A stretch of 32,642 nucleotides of DNA from assembly GCA_014730295.1 (NCBI GenBank), contig WJIN01000159.1, positions 1 through 32,642 on the forward strand, given 5' to 3'. Below the pieces are notes generated by a model. It saw only the letters and a program-made list of their open reading frames with translations, was not told the DNA's origin and made no database searches. Made by a program: the position numbers and the translations under genes. Below, piece after piece: positions 8,044 through 16,461 of this stretch; positions within the stretch are counted from its first letter, which is position 1; each line of letters starts with the position of its first letter. This DNA is from Promethearchaeota archaeon. GTDB taxonomy: Archaea > Asgardarchaeota > Lokiarchaeia > Sigynarchaeales > SOKP01.

Positions 8044-8463
8044 TTAGGTTGGCTCAAATCCTAAGTCAACCCGAGTTTCGCCTTTTATTTGTGTTTCTAA
8101 GAAGGTTACTTTGAGGGGCATCCCTATATTAATGGATTCAGGATTGCCTTCATCTACTCCGACTAATTGAGCGCTAACCATAGGGCCTTCATCAAGTTTT
8201 ATCACGGAAAAGCAATAAGGATTTTTTCTATCATACCCCTTCTCGACAAAATATGGCGTTCCAACAGTAATGCTTGTGAACGCGGCTAATTCGCCCTTTC
8301 CAGACATTTCAACCCATTCCATATTAGAATTCATGCACTTATTGCATAATTTACGCGCGGGAACATAGGTTTCTCCGCATTCATTGCATTTTGAGCCCAT
8401 TAATTTCTTATTACGTATATATTCTAAATAGCTTTCTATTGTAAATGGTTTTTCTTCTGACAT
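8044..8463 (-). CDS. DUF35 acyl-CoA-binding OB-fold protein with zinc ribbon (thiolase partner)
   Basis: A 139-residue protein: an N-terminal helix, a rubredoxin-like zinc ribbon (C26, C29, C40, C43 in KCNECG and LCNKCM) and an OB-fold ending in TRVDLGFEP. DUF35 proteins scaffold archaeal thiolases; in the acetoacetyl-CoA thiolase/HMG-CoA synthase complex DUF35 holds CoA and lets the intermediate pass between active sites. Here it is encoded directly after a thiolase with a 14-nt spacer, and its GAGGTGA ribosome-binding site overlaps the thiolase stop, so the two are surely co-expressed. No HMG-CoA synthase gene is nearby, which favours a catabolic role with the thiolase. Confidence 0.9.
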   Translation of the reverse strand: MSEEKPFTIESYLEYIRNKKLMGSKCNECGETYVPARKLCNKCMNSNMEWVEMSGKGELAAFTSITVGTPYFVEKGYDRKNPYCFSVIKLDEGPMVSAQLVGVDEGNPESINIGMPLKVTFLETQIKGETRVDLGFEPT

Positions 8464-8477
8464 TTTTAGTATTCACC

Positions 8478-9737
8478 TCATTTTTCATAAATTGTGACCA
8501 CACAGCTCGCTCCAGATCCACCTAAGTTGTGAGTCATTGCTCGTTCTACGTCAAATTGTACTTGTCGATTTCTCTCTGCTATCCCTCGCATTTGTTTGAA
8601 AATCTCCACTGCTTGGGCGGCACCAGTCGCGCCTACCGGATGACCTTTTGATTTCAAACCACCGCTAGTATTAATTGGTAATCTTCCATCCAGTTTAGAT
8701 TCTCCATTCCTTACTGCTTCAGCAGCTTTTCCTTTCTCATAAAATCCAAGATCCTCCATGGCGAGAATTTCTGCAATGGTAAAGCAATCATGAACTTCTG
8801 CGATTTGAATATCCTTAGGACTCATCCCCGCCATTTCATATGCTTGCCTTGCAGCCTCTTTTGTAGCCGCAAATGAAGTGATTTCCTCTCTATCATGGAC
8901 AGAAAGAGCAGCACTCCCTTGTCCGGTTCCAGCTATCCAAATTGGAGTCTCTGTAAAGTCTTTTGCTTTATTTTCAGCAGCTAAAAACAAACATGCTGCT
9001 CCATCTGTGATTAAGCTACAATCGAATAATCGAAGAGGATATGCTATGATTGGATTCGAAGAACTTTTAAGAAAGTCAAGTTCATTCTGCCAATCAGGAA
9101 CCTCTCGTCCTTGTTTTTCATATCGAGCTTTTTTGCTATTCATTAAATCTTTAATTGATTGTTGCATCTGAGCGTATGGATTCTCAGCCCCATTAGCATG
9201 ATTCTTAATTCCGACATTCATCAAATCTTCTGCTTTAGTACCGTACTTTTTAAAGTGTGCTGAAGCTATTGTACCATAAAGTCCAGGAAACGTTGCTCCT
9301 GCGGGATATTCGAATATATTATCTGAAGCTGTGGCCAGTACATCTGTCACATTTACAGTGGGCTGTTCCGTCATACATTCACAGCCACAAACCGCAATTA
9401 CATCATGTACTCCAGAGGCTATAGCTAAGATGGCTTGTCGCATAGCTATCCCACTACTCGCACAAGCCCCTTCGAATCGGGCAGCGGGTTTTGGAGTTAA
9501 CCCAACCAAGTCCGCCATTTGAGGACCTAAATGTCCTTGGTGATTGAACAAATCTGAAGAATAATTCCCCACATAACACGCATCAATGTCTTTCGGTTCT
9601 ATTCCGTTATCCGTTTTTTCAACAGCATCTATCCACGCATCAACCCACATATCGGGATTCCGTTTTTCAGGAAAATGTTGCCCAAATTTGGACATACCAG
9701 CTCCGACTAACGCTACTTTTCTTGCTAATTTTCCCAT
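8478..9737 (-). CDS. Thiolase family acetyl-CoA C-acyltransferase (archaeal SCP2-thiolase type)
   Basis: A 419-residue thiolase that condenses or cleaves acyl-CoA with acetyl-CoA. Active-site signatures are all present: nucleophilic C92 in EGACASSGIAMR, H316 in AEVHDCFT, H366 in SKGHPVGATG, and C412 in LGGSGASCVV. The HDCF motif and the DUF35 partner place it in the archaeal/SCP2-type group rather than the FadA type. Residues about 190-225 form a charged insertion (KKARYEKQGREVPDWQNEL) that makes the protein somewhat longer than usual. It is the first gene of a two-gene operon. An AATATATAA element lies about 45 nt upstream of the ATG. Chain-length preference cannot be told from sequence; short-chain acyl-CoA breakdown fits the rest of the window. 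Confidence 0.92.
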   Translation of the reverse strand: MGKLARKVALVGAGMSKFGQHFPEKRNPDMWVDAWIDAVEKTDNGIEPKDIDACYVGNYSSDLFNHQGHLGPQMADLVGLTPKPAARFEGACASSGIAMRQAILAIASGVHDVIAVCGCECMTEQPTVNVTDVLATASDNIFEYPAGATFPGLYGTIASAHFKKYGTKAEDLMNVGIKNHANGAENPYAQMQQSIKDLMNSKKARYEKQGREVPDWQNELDFLKSSSNPIIAYPLRLFDCSLITDGAACLFLAAENKAKDFTETPIWIAGTGQGSAALSVHDREEITSFAATKEAARQAYEMAGMSPKDIQIAEVHDCFTIAEILAMEDLGFYEKGKAAEAVRNGESKLDGRLPINTSGGLKSKGHPVGATGAAQAVEIFKQMRGIAERNRQVQFDVERAMTHNLGGSGASCVVTIYEK

Positions 9738-9906
9738 TTTAATTCACATTGAATAATTTTGAATTGTTATATATTTCTTACAAAACTAAATATTATAAAA
9801 GATAAAAATTTTCAACTTAAGTCTAATAATTATTCATTTTCTCTTCATATTAAAATTTGAAATATAAATCAAGTGGTATTATAGGAAAAAGCTAAAAAAA
9901 TCAATA

Positions 9907-10167
9907 TCATTGGTGAGTTTTAGACGTTTTCAACAAATTTTTAATGGATGGTGTTATTGGCATTATTTTCTTTTGTTTTTTTCCTGTTTTTCCCAGTAAG
10001 AACCAATCGAAACCTAAACGAAATTCCATGGCAATCCCAATGGATATACCAATAGCCAAATTATCAAAAATTATGCCAAATGTTACCCCAAGCGCTGCGC
10101 CTATCGCAATTCCAATTGCTATTCCTTTCCCAATTTTAGATTCATTATGATTTTGCTCATTAACCAT
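9907..10167 (-). CDS. Small glycine-zipper membrane protein
   Basis: An 86-residue protein with a polar, asparagine-rich N-terminus and two hydrophobic segments rich in regularly spaced glycine and alanine (GKGIAIGIAIGAALGVTFG, then LAIGISIGIAMEFRLG). The GxxxG-like spacing is typical of glycine-zipper helices that pack in membranes. A basic tail follows (GKTGKKQKKIMP). The low-complexity pattern makes the opposite strand look open as well, but the minus-strand reading gives a sensible membrane protein. Function unknown. It is transcribed away from the SIR2-TPR gene across a 210-bp shared upstream region; a functional link is speculation. Confidence 0.6.
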   Translation of the reverse strand: MVNEQNHNESKIGKGIAIGIAIGAALGVTFGIIFDNLAIGISIGIAMEFRLGFDWFLLGKTGKKQKKIMPITPSIKNLLKTSKTHQ

Positions 10168-10313
10168 ATTACTATAAAAATCTTAAACTTTTTAAAATCT
10201 GAGCTAAAAAAGAATAGATTATCTTAACTCGTTGAAAGTCTAATTTAGTAAAGCTCGCAAAAGACAGATATATTATTGTTTAAAAGATTTCGTTTTATTG
10301 GATTTAGAAAAAC

Positions 10314-10323
10314 CTTAAATATT
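10314..10323 (+). promoter_or_regulatory. Possible TATA box of the SIR2-TPR gene
   Basis: CTTAAATATT, preceded by the purine-rich AGAAAAAC, lies about 55 nt upstream of the ATG at 10378. There is no Shine-Dalgarno sequence before that ATG (GTTCCATTTTATG). Confidence 0.35.
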
Positions 10324-10377
10324 ATTTACTCCTTTTGCTTCTCATTAGAATCCATTTAAATTAATTAGTTCCATTTT

Positions 10378-12984
10378 ATGAAAGATTTCAATACCACGGT
10401 TAAAAACCTAATAAAAGGGGAAAAGTTAGTTATCCTTGTCGGGGCGGGATGTTCTGTAGACTCTCCTGCAAATCTTCCCACGGCAAAAAAGATGATTGAA
10501 GCTATTATTGATTATGCTTGCGATGAAAGAGAAAGAGAACACCTTAAGAATGTAAATAACTTGAGATTTGAATTATTATTAGAGATAATCCGTAGGAGAT
10601 TAGATCCCGAACTCAGGCTATGCGATTACTATGCATTATGCGAAAGTCCGAATGAACAGCATTTTCTTTTATCTCAGATGATCCGTGAAGGGCATTTCGT
10701 TATAACGACTAATTTCGATAACCTTATTGAGCATGCTTTAATACAAGCGGGTGTAAATGAAGGTGAGATATCACCGGTAATTACTAAAAAAGACTATGAG
10801 AAGTTTCAGAATCCAGATTTGCATTATCAAAGAGGGATAAAAACAGTTTACAAATTTCATGGTTCTTCAAAAAATGTAATCACACAAGAAGATACACATG
10901 AATCATTAGCCCATACCATCAGTGATATATGTTCTGTTGAAGAAACGGGAATAGAACACCGTTTAGAACTTTATAAGCATGTGGTTTTTGGGAAGGCTAC
11001 AAAGGATCGAGTATTCTTGATAATAGGATACTCTGGTTTAAATGATTGGGATATCCTATCGCTCTTGGACGATTTCCAATGTTTCAAGTCTCTGATATGG
11101 ATTGAGCATGTTGAAAAGAAGGATGATAAGGAAAGGATTATTAAGATCGATGAGAATTCAATCGAGTATAAGGGAGAGAAAGATGAAACTCATCAAAGAC
11201 TTTGCGATCTTTTTAATAGGAATAATTCTAAGAAAATTTACTTGATAAAGACAAATGTGTCTCGTATAGTCAAGGATCTTTTGAATAGAAAATATACGTT
11301 AAGTGGCATGAATTTTTCCATAAATCCTAAGAAATGGTTTTATAATCATCTAGCTAAACCCAATAAATTTCAACAATTTGCAATACCAAGTGAATTATAC
11401 TTTGCTTTGGGAATGATGGAAGACTCGAAAAGATGTCTGAATGAAATTATATCGCTTGCTGAGAATAAAACTAATAATTCTTGGAAATCATTCGCATTAT
11501 GTACCTTTGGTAAAATTTATAGTGTGGAAGGAGAATATGAATTAGCTCTGAAATCTTATCAAGAATCGTTAAATATTGCTCAAACATTGAAGGATTTGCC
11601 GAAACAAGTCAGCATTATAAATAAAATAAGTCAGTTATATGAATGGTGGGGAGATGCTGAAACGGCGATAATGAGCTATAGGAAAGCATTAAAAATAGAG
11701 AGAAAGCTTAATAACCACGATGGAGAAATATCTTTACTAAAAAAGATCGGATTCGTGTATAAATCTATTGGGGAATTCCAAGAGACTCATAAAAATCTCG
11801 AAGAAGCACTCAAGATAGCTATGGACTTAAGAGATGAACAGGAAAGAGGAATACTACTCAACCATCTTGGAAAGGTTTATTTTACGGAAGGAGATTATGA
11901 TAAAGCAATCGAAAGATATGAAGATAGCATTAATGTTTTTGAAAATTTAGGCTATTCGTCGGAAAAGGCAAGTGTCCTCACGAATCTTGGGCAAGTTTAT
12001 GATGCTCGTGGGAGATATTCGGATGCAATAAGGGTTTGTGAAGAGGCGGTGAAAATTTTCGATGAATTAGGAGATCTTCTTGGAAAAGCGTCCCAATTTA
12101 ATAATATTGGGTTAGTACATTTCATGCAAAGTGATTATGAGCAGGCCCTTAAATATTACCGCAGAGCGTTAAATACTGCAAAGGATCTGGGAGACTTTTC
12201 CCGTGAAGGAACATATCTTAATAATATTGGATTAGTATATTACTCATGGGGGGATTATGATAATGCAGTCGATTCCTATCAAAAGGCTCTTAAAATAATT
12301 CGTAATATCGGAGATGTCTCGGGAGGGGCAAATTGTTTGAACAATATCGCTATAATATATAAAGAACAAGGGCTTTCCGATGAAGCATTAAAAACTTATA
12401 AGGAGGCATTTGAAATAATAAACGAAATAGGAGATCTTCCAAGTAAAATTGCACTTCTCAATAATATGGGGCAGATTTATACTGATCAAGGAAACTATGA
12501 AGATGCATTCATGAATTACACTGAAGCCTTGGAAATTGCGGAGTATTTAGGTGACATTTCAAAAAAGGGAGCGTGTATTAGTAATCTAGGTTTAATATAT
12601 TATAGAGAAAAGAAGTATGATGAAGCCCTCAACAATTTTAAAGAAGCGCTAAAAATCGATGAAGTTTTAGGAGATCGTTCTGCAATAGCAACGGATTATG
12701 GTCATATCGGATTGATTAATTATGAACTCAGAAAATATGATGAGGCTTTACATAATTATAAGATATCCTTAGAAATTGATGATCATTTGGGTGATCTCTA
12801 TTCTAAAGCGAATCATCTCAATAATATTGGGCTTATATATTTCGAAAAAAAAAAATTTGTTGAGAGCCTAAATAGTCTCGAGAATGCATTGAATATTTTT
12901 GAAGATTTAGGACTGGAAAATGCTCCAAAGACTCAGACTCTTAAAAAAAACATTAAAAATGTGAAAGATTCTATCAAATCCTAA
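10378..12984 (+). CDS. SIR2-domain protein with a C-terminal TPR array
   Basis: An 868-residue protein. Residues 1-330 are a SIR2-like NAD-binding domain: LVGAGCSVDSPANLPT (GAGCS 22-26), VITTNFDNLIEHAL (N112, D114), YKFHGS (H161) and LIIGYSGLNDWDIL (217-220). The Asn and His match the catalytic pair needed for NAD+ cleavage in ThsA-type SIR2 domains. The zinc-binding cysteines of protein deacetylases are not seen, so NADase rather than deacetylase activity is likely. Residues about 340-368 are a degenerate repeat, and 369-846 are twelve near-perfect 40-residue TPR units of the form LNNIGLVYYxxGDYDxALxxY. Such SIR2-sensor fusions are common in antiviral abortive-infection systems, where the repeats sense a trigger and the SIR2 domain drains NAD+. 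A defence role here is inference; the gene stands alone apart from a divergent glycine-zipper gene. Confidence 0.88.
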   Translation: MKDFNTTVKNLIKGEKLVILVGAGCSVDSPANLPTAKKMIEAIIDYACDEREREHLKNVNNLRFELLLEIIRRRLDPELRLCDYYALCESPNEQHFLLSQMIREGHFVITTNFDNLIEHALIQAGVNEGEISPVITKKDYEKFQNPDLHYQRGIKTVYKFHGSSKNVITQEDTHESLAHTISDICSVEETGIEHRLELYKHVVFGKATKDRVFLIIGYSGLNDWDILSLLDDFQCFKSLIWIEHVEKKDDKERIIKIDENSIEYKGEKDETHQRLCDLFNRNNSKKIYLIKTNVSRIVKDLLNRKYTLSGMNFSINPKKWFYNHLAKPNKFQQFAIPSELYFALGMMEDSKRCLNEIISLAENKTNNSWKSFALCTFGKIYSVEGEYELALKSYQESLNIAQTLKDLPKQVSIINKISQLYEWWGDAETAIMSYRKALKIERKLNNHDGEISLLKKIGFVYKSIGEFQETHKNLEEALKIAMDLRDEQERGILLNHLGKVYFTEGDYDKAIERYEDSINVFENLGYSSEKASVLTNLGQVYDARGRYSDAIRVCEEAVKIFDELGDLLGKASQFNNIGLVHFMQSDYEQALKYYRRALNTAKDLGDFSREGTYLNNIGLVYYSWGDYDNAVDSYQKALKIIRNIGDVSGGANCLNNIAIIYKEQGLSDEALKTYKEAFEIINEIGDLPSKIALLNNMGQIYTDQGNYEDAFMNYTEALEIAEYLGDISKKGACISNLGLIYYREKKYDEALNNFKEALKIDEVLGDRSAIATDYGHIGLINYELRKYDEALHNYKISLEIDDHLGDLYSKANHLNNIGLIYFEKKKFVESLNSLENALNIFEDLGLENAPKTQTLKKNIKNVKDSIKS
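11482..12915 (+). repeat. Twelve tandem 120-bp TPR-coding repeats
   Basis: Within the SIR2-TPR gene, consecutive 40-codon units share the frame LNNIGLVYY...GDYDEAL..Y.KAL.I...LGD. The unit length is 40 residues rather than 34, as in LGN, kinesin light chain and NB-ARC-TPR arrays. DNA identity between units (for example AATAATATTGG and GGAGAT recurring) makes the array prone to unit gain or loss. Confidence 0.85.
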
Positions 12985-13045
12985 ATGTTTTGAAATTGTC
13001 AAAAATTGAAAATTTAAATCTAAAAAAAAATAATTAATATATACT

Positions 13046-13489
13046 ATGAGTAAATCTAATTTAGAGCCAGTTAAATTTGATGATTATAAGGTTGGAGATT
13101 CTGCGAAATTTACAAAAACTATTACTGAAGAGGATGTGATGAAGTTTGCGGAGGTATCCGGGGATTATAATCCGCTTCATACCGATCCCGAGTTTGCCAA
13201 AACGCAAATGTTTGGAGAACAAGTTGCACACGGAGTGATAAGCGTTGGACTAATCTCTGCTGTATTAGGTATGGAATTATTTGGTCCGGGCATATTATAT
13301 GGAGAGCAATCGGTCAGATTTGTAAAACCTGTATATTTTGGAAACGAATTAACTGCGGTGGCGACTGTGAAGGAAAAATATACTAAAAAGGATGGCAAGT
13401 TAAAATTCATTCGCTGTACAACCCAAGTCTTTAATCAAGATGAGGAGTTAGTCACAGACGGAGAAGCTGTGGTAATGGTTATGAATTAA
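13046..13489 (+). CDS. MaoC-like (R)-specific enoyl-CoA hydratase
   Basis: A 147-residue single hot-dog protein. The hydratase-2 motif is complete in SGDYNPLHTDPEFA (D40, N42, H45), followed by AHGVISVGLIS and the strand SVRFVKPVYFG. PhaJ-type hydratases of this size interconvert trans-2-enoyl-CoA and (R)-3-hydroxyacyl-CoA. In this window it would supply the hydration step between the acyl-CoA dehydrogenase and an SDR 3-hydroxyacyl-CoA dehydrogenase. A TTTAAAT element about 30 nt upstream and no SD suggest a leaderless transcript. It converges on the prpE-type gene. Confidence 0.9.
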   Translation: MSKSNLEPVKFDDYKVGDSAKFTKTITEEDVMKFAEVSGDYNPLHTDPEFAKTQMFGEQVAHGVISVGLISAVLGMELFGPGILYGEQSVRFVKPVYFGNELTAVATVKEKYTKKDGKLKFIRCTTQVFNQDEELVTDGEAVVMVMN

Positions 13490-13564
13490 AGTTTAACTTC
13501 TAATATTTCTTTTATTTATTCTTTTTGAAGAAGTAGAAAGCCATAATGCAGAAGAATTATTAAT

Positions 13565-13572
13565 AAAAAAAA
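13565..13572 (-). terminator. Oligo-T terminator of the prpE-type gene
   Basis: Eight A residues on the plus strand, read as T8 on the minus strand, about 21 nt past the prpE-type stop codon. Confidence 0.4.
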
Positions 13573-13593
13573 GAGAGACTTATTAATTGGTCC

Positions 13594-15541
13594 TTATTGA
13601 CTTGCTTCTTCCAAGATTTGCTTAATTTTATCTATGGTAGAAGGGTCTTCAATCGTGCTTAAATCACCTGGTTCTTTCCCTTCGGCCAGATTTTTGATAG
13701 CTCTTCGAATAACCTTACCTGAACGCGTTTTAGGAAGTGCTTTTACAAAATAAACCGCTTTTGGAGTTGCCACGGGCCCTATTTCTTCACGGATAAGCTT
13801 CTTCATTTCTTGCTCTAGCTCTGGAGTTCCGTCATAACCTTGTTTTAATACAACCATAGCAATCGGAACTTCACCTTTTACTTCATCTTCTACACCGATA
13901 CAGCTTACTTCAGCAACCTGAGGATGTGTGGAAAAAACCGCTTCCATTTCACCCGTCCCTAATCTATGTCCTGCTACTTTTATTACTTCGTCTGCTCGGC
14001 CCAACACGTAAAAATAGCCATCTTCGTCTTCGATACCATAATCCCCGGTTGAGTAATAATTATGACCCGCAAAAGCTTTATAATACGAATTTATATATCT
14101 ATCATCATTTCTATAGACAGTCAATAGAACCGCAGGAGGAGTGGGCGGAACAGCAACTAGATAACCTTTATTTCCCTTTTCAATTTCATTTCCTTCGAAA
14201 TCAACGACTTTTAAATTCCAACCCCACATCGGTTTGGTTGGGCTTCCAGGTTTAATTTTGAGTGGGGCAATACCGTAGGGATTCGCTAAAATTGGCCAGC
14301 CTGTGTACCGTTTGAAAGAGAGATTCTTTCTCACTAAAAATTTCGGTCTGCCAATAATTATCAACAATAGCAATTCCCTCTCCTAAAACGCGTTTCATCC
14401 ATTCATAGGTCGCCTCATCAAGCGGTTCACCAGCCAGATAAATTGTTTGCAGTGAGCTCAGGTCATTATCTGTAATATATTTCTCATCGAATTTTCTCAA
14501 AATTCTGAATGCCGTAGGTGCGGAAAAAACTGTATTGACTTCATATTTTTCGATAACTTTAAACCACGCATTCGGTTCAGGATAGACTGGGGTTCCCTCA
14601 TAAATTATAGATGTACACCCTTTAAATAGGGGGCCATAGATAATGTAGGAATGTCCGACTACCCATCCAATATCACTAGTGGCAAAATATACATCATCAG
14701 TGTCAGTATTAAAAATCGATTTCATTGAATGATATAACGCAACCAAATGCCCTCCCGTATCTCGAACGACTCCTTTAGGTTTTCCTGTAGTTCCGCTTGT
14801 ATAAAGAATGTAAGAGGGATCTATACTTTTTACTCTCTCTGGTTCGACAAATACATCCTCATCTTTCTGTTCCATTAAATCGCTCCAATATACATCTCTC
14901 CCTTCAACCATTTTATGGTCTACAATATTCCGATTCACGACAATTGTATGAGGAACTTTATAATCAGTTGTTTCTAGAGTTTCATCCACAATCGATTTGA
15001 GATCAACTTCTTTTCCACCCCTCTTTCCTCCGTCTGCGCAAATGACAAGCTTAGGTCTGGAATCATCGATTCTTACTCCTAAAGATCGAACGGAAAAGCC
15101 TGCAAACACGACAGAGTGTATCGCACCTATTCGAACGCATGCCAGCATCGAGATAGCCGCTTCAGGGATCATCGGTAAATAGATTACAATCCTATCTCCC
15201 TTTTCAACACCATAATCCTTCAAAACGCTCGCAAATTTATTTACTTCCTTGAGTAAATCTTTATAGGTAAGAATTCTCTCTTCATTTAGTTCTGAGGAAT
15301 ACCAAATATAAGCGGGCTTATCTGGGAAATCTTCTGCCCATCTATCAACTGCATTATAACAGGTATTCGTTTCTCCGCCAACAAACCACTTATAAAATGG
15401 AGGATTGCTATCGTCTAAAATTTTATCCCATTTTTTATACCAATGAATTTTATCGGCAATGGCGGTCCAAAATCCTTCTGGATCATTCAAAGATTTTCTA
15501 TGAAGTTCTTGATATTTCTTGAAATTTTTATCCATATCCAT
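13594..15541 (-). CDS. prpE: Propionyl-CoA synthetase (PrpE/ACSS3-type acyl-CoA ligase), reading frame split by a 37-nt insert
   Basis: Minus-strand gene in two frames: an N-terminal part (15541 to about 14342) and a C-terminal part (14304 to 13594). Removing 14305-14341 gives 1911 nt, or 636 residues, close to E. coli PrpE (628, recalled). The join restores DNYWQTE+TGWPILANPYG, matching DNYWQTESGWPIMA of PrpE. Other motifs are intact: YTSGTTGKPKGVVRD, SDIGWVVGHSYI, YLAGEPLDE, STGDYGIEDEDGYFYVLGR, VAGHRLGTGE and the acetylatable lysine in PKTRSGKVIRR. The ending EGKEPGDLSTIEDPSTIDKI also follows PrpE closely. The enzyme makes acyl-CoA, probably propionyl-CoA, from the acid, CoA and ATP. An AAATATAAC element lies upstream of the ATG. 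No start signals precede the C-terminal part, so two separate proteins are unlikely. Either the insert is removed from the mRNA or the gene is freshly broken. Confidence 0.85.
14305..14341 (-). other. 37-nt insert in the prpE-type gene; candidate bulge-helix-bulge intron
   Basis: Minus strand: exon GGCAGACCGAA, insert starting ATTTTTAGTG and ending CAAACGGTAC, exon ACAGGCTGGCC. Exon ACCG (14344-14347) pairs with insert CGGT (14307-14310) as a 4-bp helix. It is flanked by the 3-nt bulges AAA (14341-14343) and ACA (14304-14306). Cutting after the second base of each bulge removes exactly 37 nt. Inside, UUU/AAA and GAAAGA/UCUUUC can pair; the outer helix is imperfect. This is the layout cut by archaeal tRNA splicing endonuclease. 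Splicing is not shown by the sequence alone. Confidence 0.5.
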
Positions 15542-15751
15542 TTTTGATCAACTTATAGTTATATTTTGATAATATAATTTTGAAAATTGTAAATCAATAT
15601 TAAAAATTTGAGATTTTAAGGAAATTTATCAATCATTACTTTGTGTAGATATGCATTTAAAGCACTAAATCAAAAATAGAAGTATAGATAGAAAAGTATA
15701 TAACAGATTATTTTATGAAGCAAAAGGAGATTTTGGAATTTAAATACAAAA

Positions 15752-16288
15752 TTAATATTCAATTCCATAACGTGCTTGAATTCCCTTACTGGAATAATAG
15801 TGCTTAATCATCTTCATTTCTGTTAGAAGATCTGCGTGTTCTCTTAACTTCGGATGAATTGGATGACCTCCTGTAATCACCAATTCGACTTTTTCGGGTT
15901 TATTATCGATTATATCCATCACATCGTCGATATTAATAACGCCCATTTGGAGTGCAACCCCGATCTCATCTAAAATCACTATATCATATTCATCGCTGTT
16001 AATTATCTCCTTTGCAAATTCTAAGGCTTTTTTCCCCTCTTCTAGATCAATATCACCGGGAATTTCTATTAATTCCGTGGTACCAAATTGCTTAACTTCG
16101 AAATTGGGAATTTGTTTGATTGCGTCGATTTCTCCATATTGTGTGTTTCCTTTCATAAATTGAATCATATATACCTTAAATCCGTGACCTGTAGCACGTA
16201 AGCCTTGTCCCAGCGCAGCAGTAGTTTTTCCCTTACCTCTACCAAAATATACTTGTATGAGTCCTTGCTTTAATCTTTTGCGCGTCAT
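15752..16288 (-). CDS. Cob(I)alamin adenosyltransferase, CobA/BtuR (CobO) type
   Basis: A 178-residue P-loop enzyme that transfers the adenosyl group of ATP to cob(I)alamin or corrinoid, making the coenzyme B12 needed by acyl-CoA mutases. The Walker A variant GRGKGKTTAALG (16-27) is typical of the family, as are IQFMKGN, the Walker B-like IVILDEI, and the terminal HYYSSKGIQARYGIEY. Where family members usually read LTGRNAP, this protein has ITGGHPIHPKLREHADLLTEM, a modest deviation. It is transcribed away from the CoA-transferase-like pair and lies about 3 kb from the genes of its likely customer, the B12 mutase. Confidence 0.92.
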   Translation of the reverse strand: MTRKRLKQGLIQVYFGRGKGKTTAALGQGLRATGHGFKVYMIQFMKGNTQYGEIDAIKQIPNFEVKQFGTTELIEIPGDIDLEEGKKALEFAKEIINSDEYDIVILDEIGVALQMGVINIDDVMDIIDNKPEKVELVITGGHPIHPKLREHADLLTEMKMIKHYYSSKGIQARYGIEY

Positions 16289-16461
16289 TTAAATTGTTTT
16301 GAATAATTATTATAATCAATAAGATAATAATTGGAATTGTTTTTTAATCTTTAAAATTTTTATTAACACTCAGATGATTTCTTCGAAGAATCAAGACTTA
16401 AATTTCTATAGATCAATTAATTATTATATTTTATTCAAAATTTAAAATAGGGAAATTTCGG

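Noticed and set aside
9944..10150. 68-codon plus-strand ORF opposite the glycine-zipper gene
   Set aside because: It mirrors a low-complexity repeat; the minus-strand reading has a better membrane-protein pattern and a longer frame.
13926..14255. 109-codon plus-strand ORF opposite the prpE-type gene
   Set aside because: Antisense shadow, leucine- and arginine-rich, with no start signal.
13594..14373. C-terminal half of the prpE-type gene as an independent protein
   Set aside because: Its start would fall inside the adenylation core with no ribosome-binding site, and residues before TGWP are translated insert sequence.
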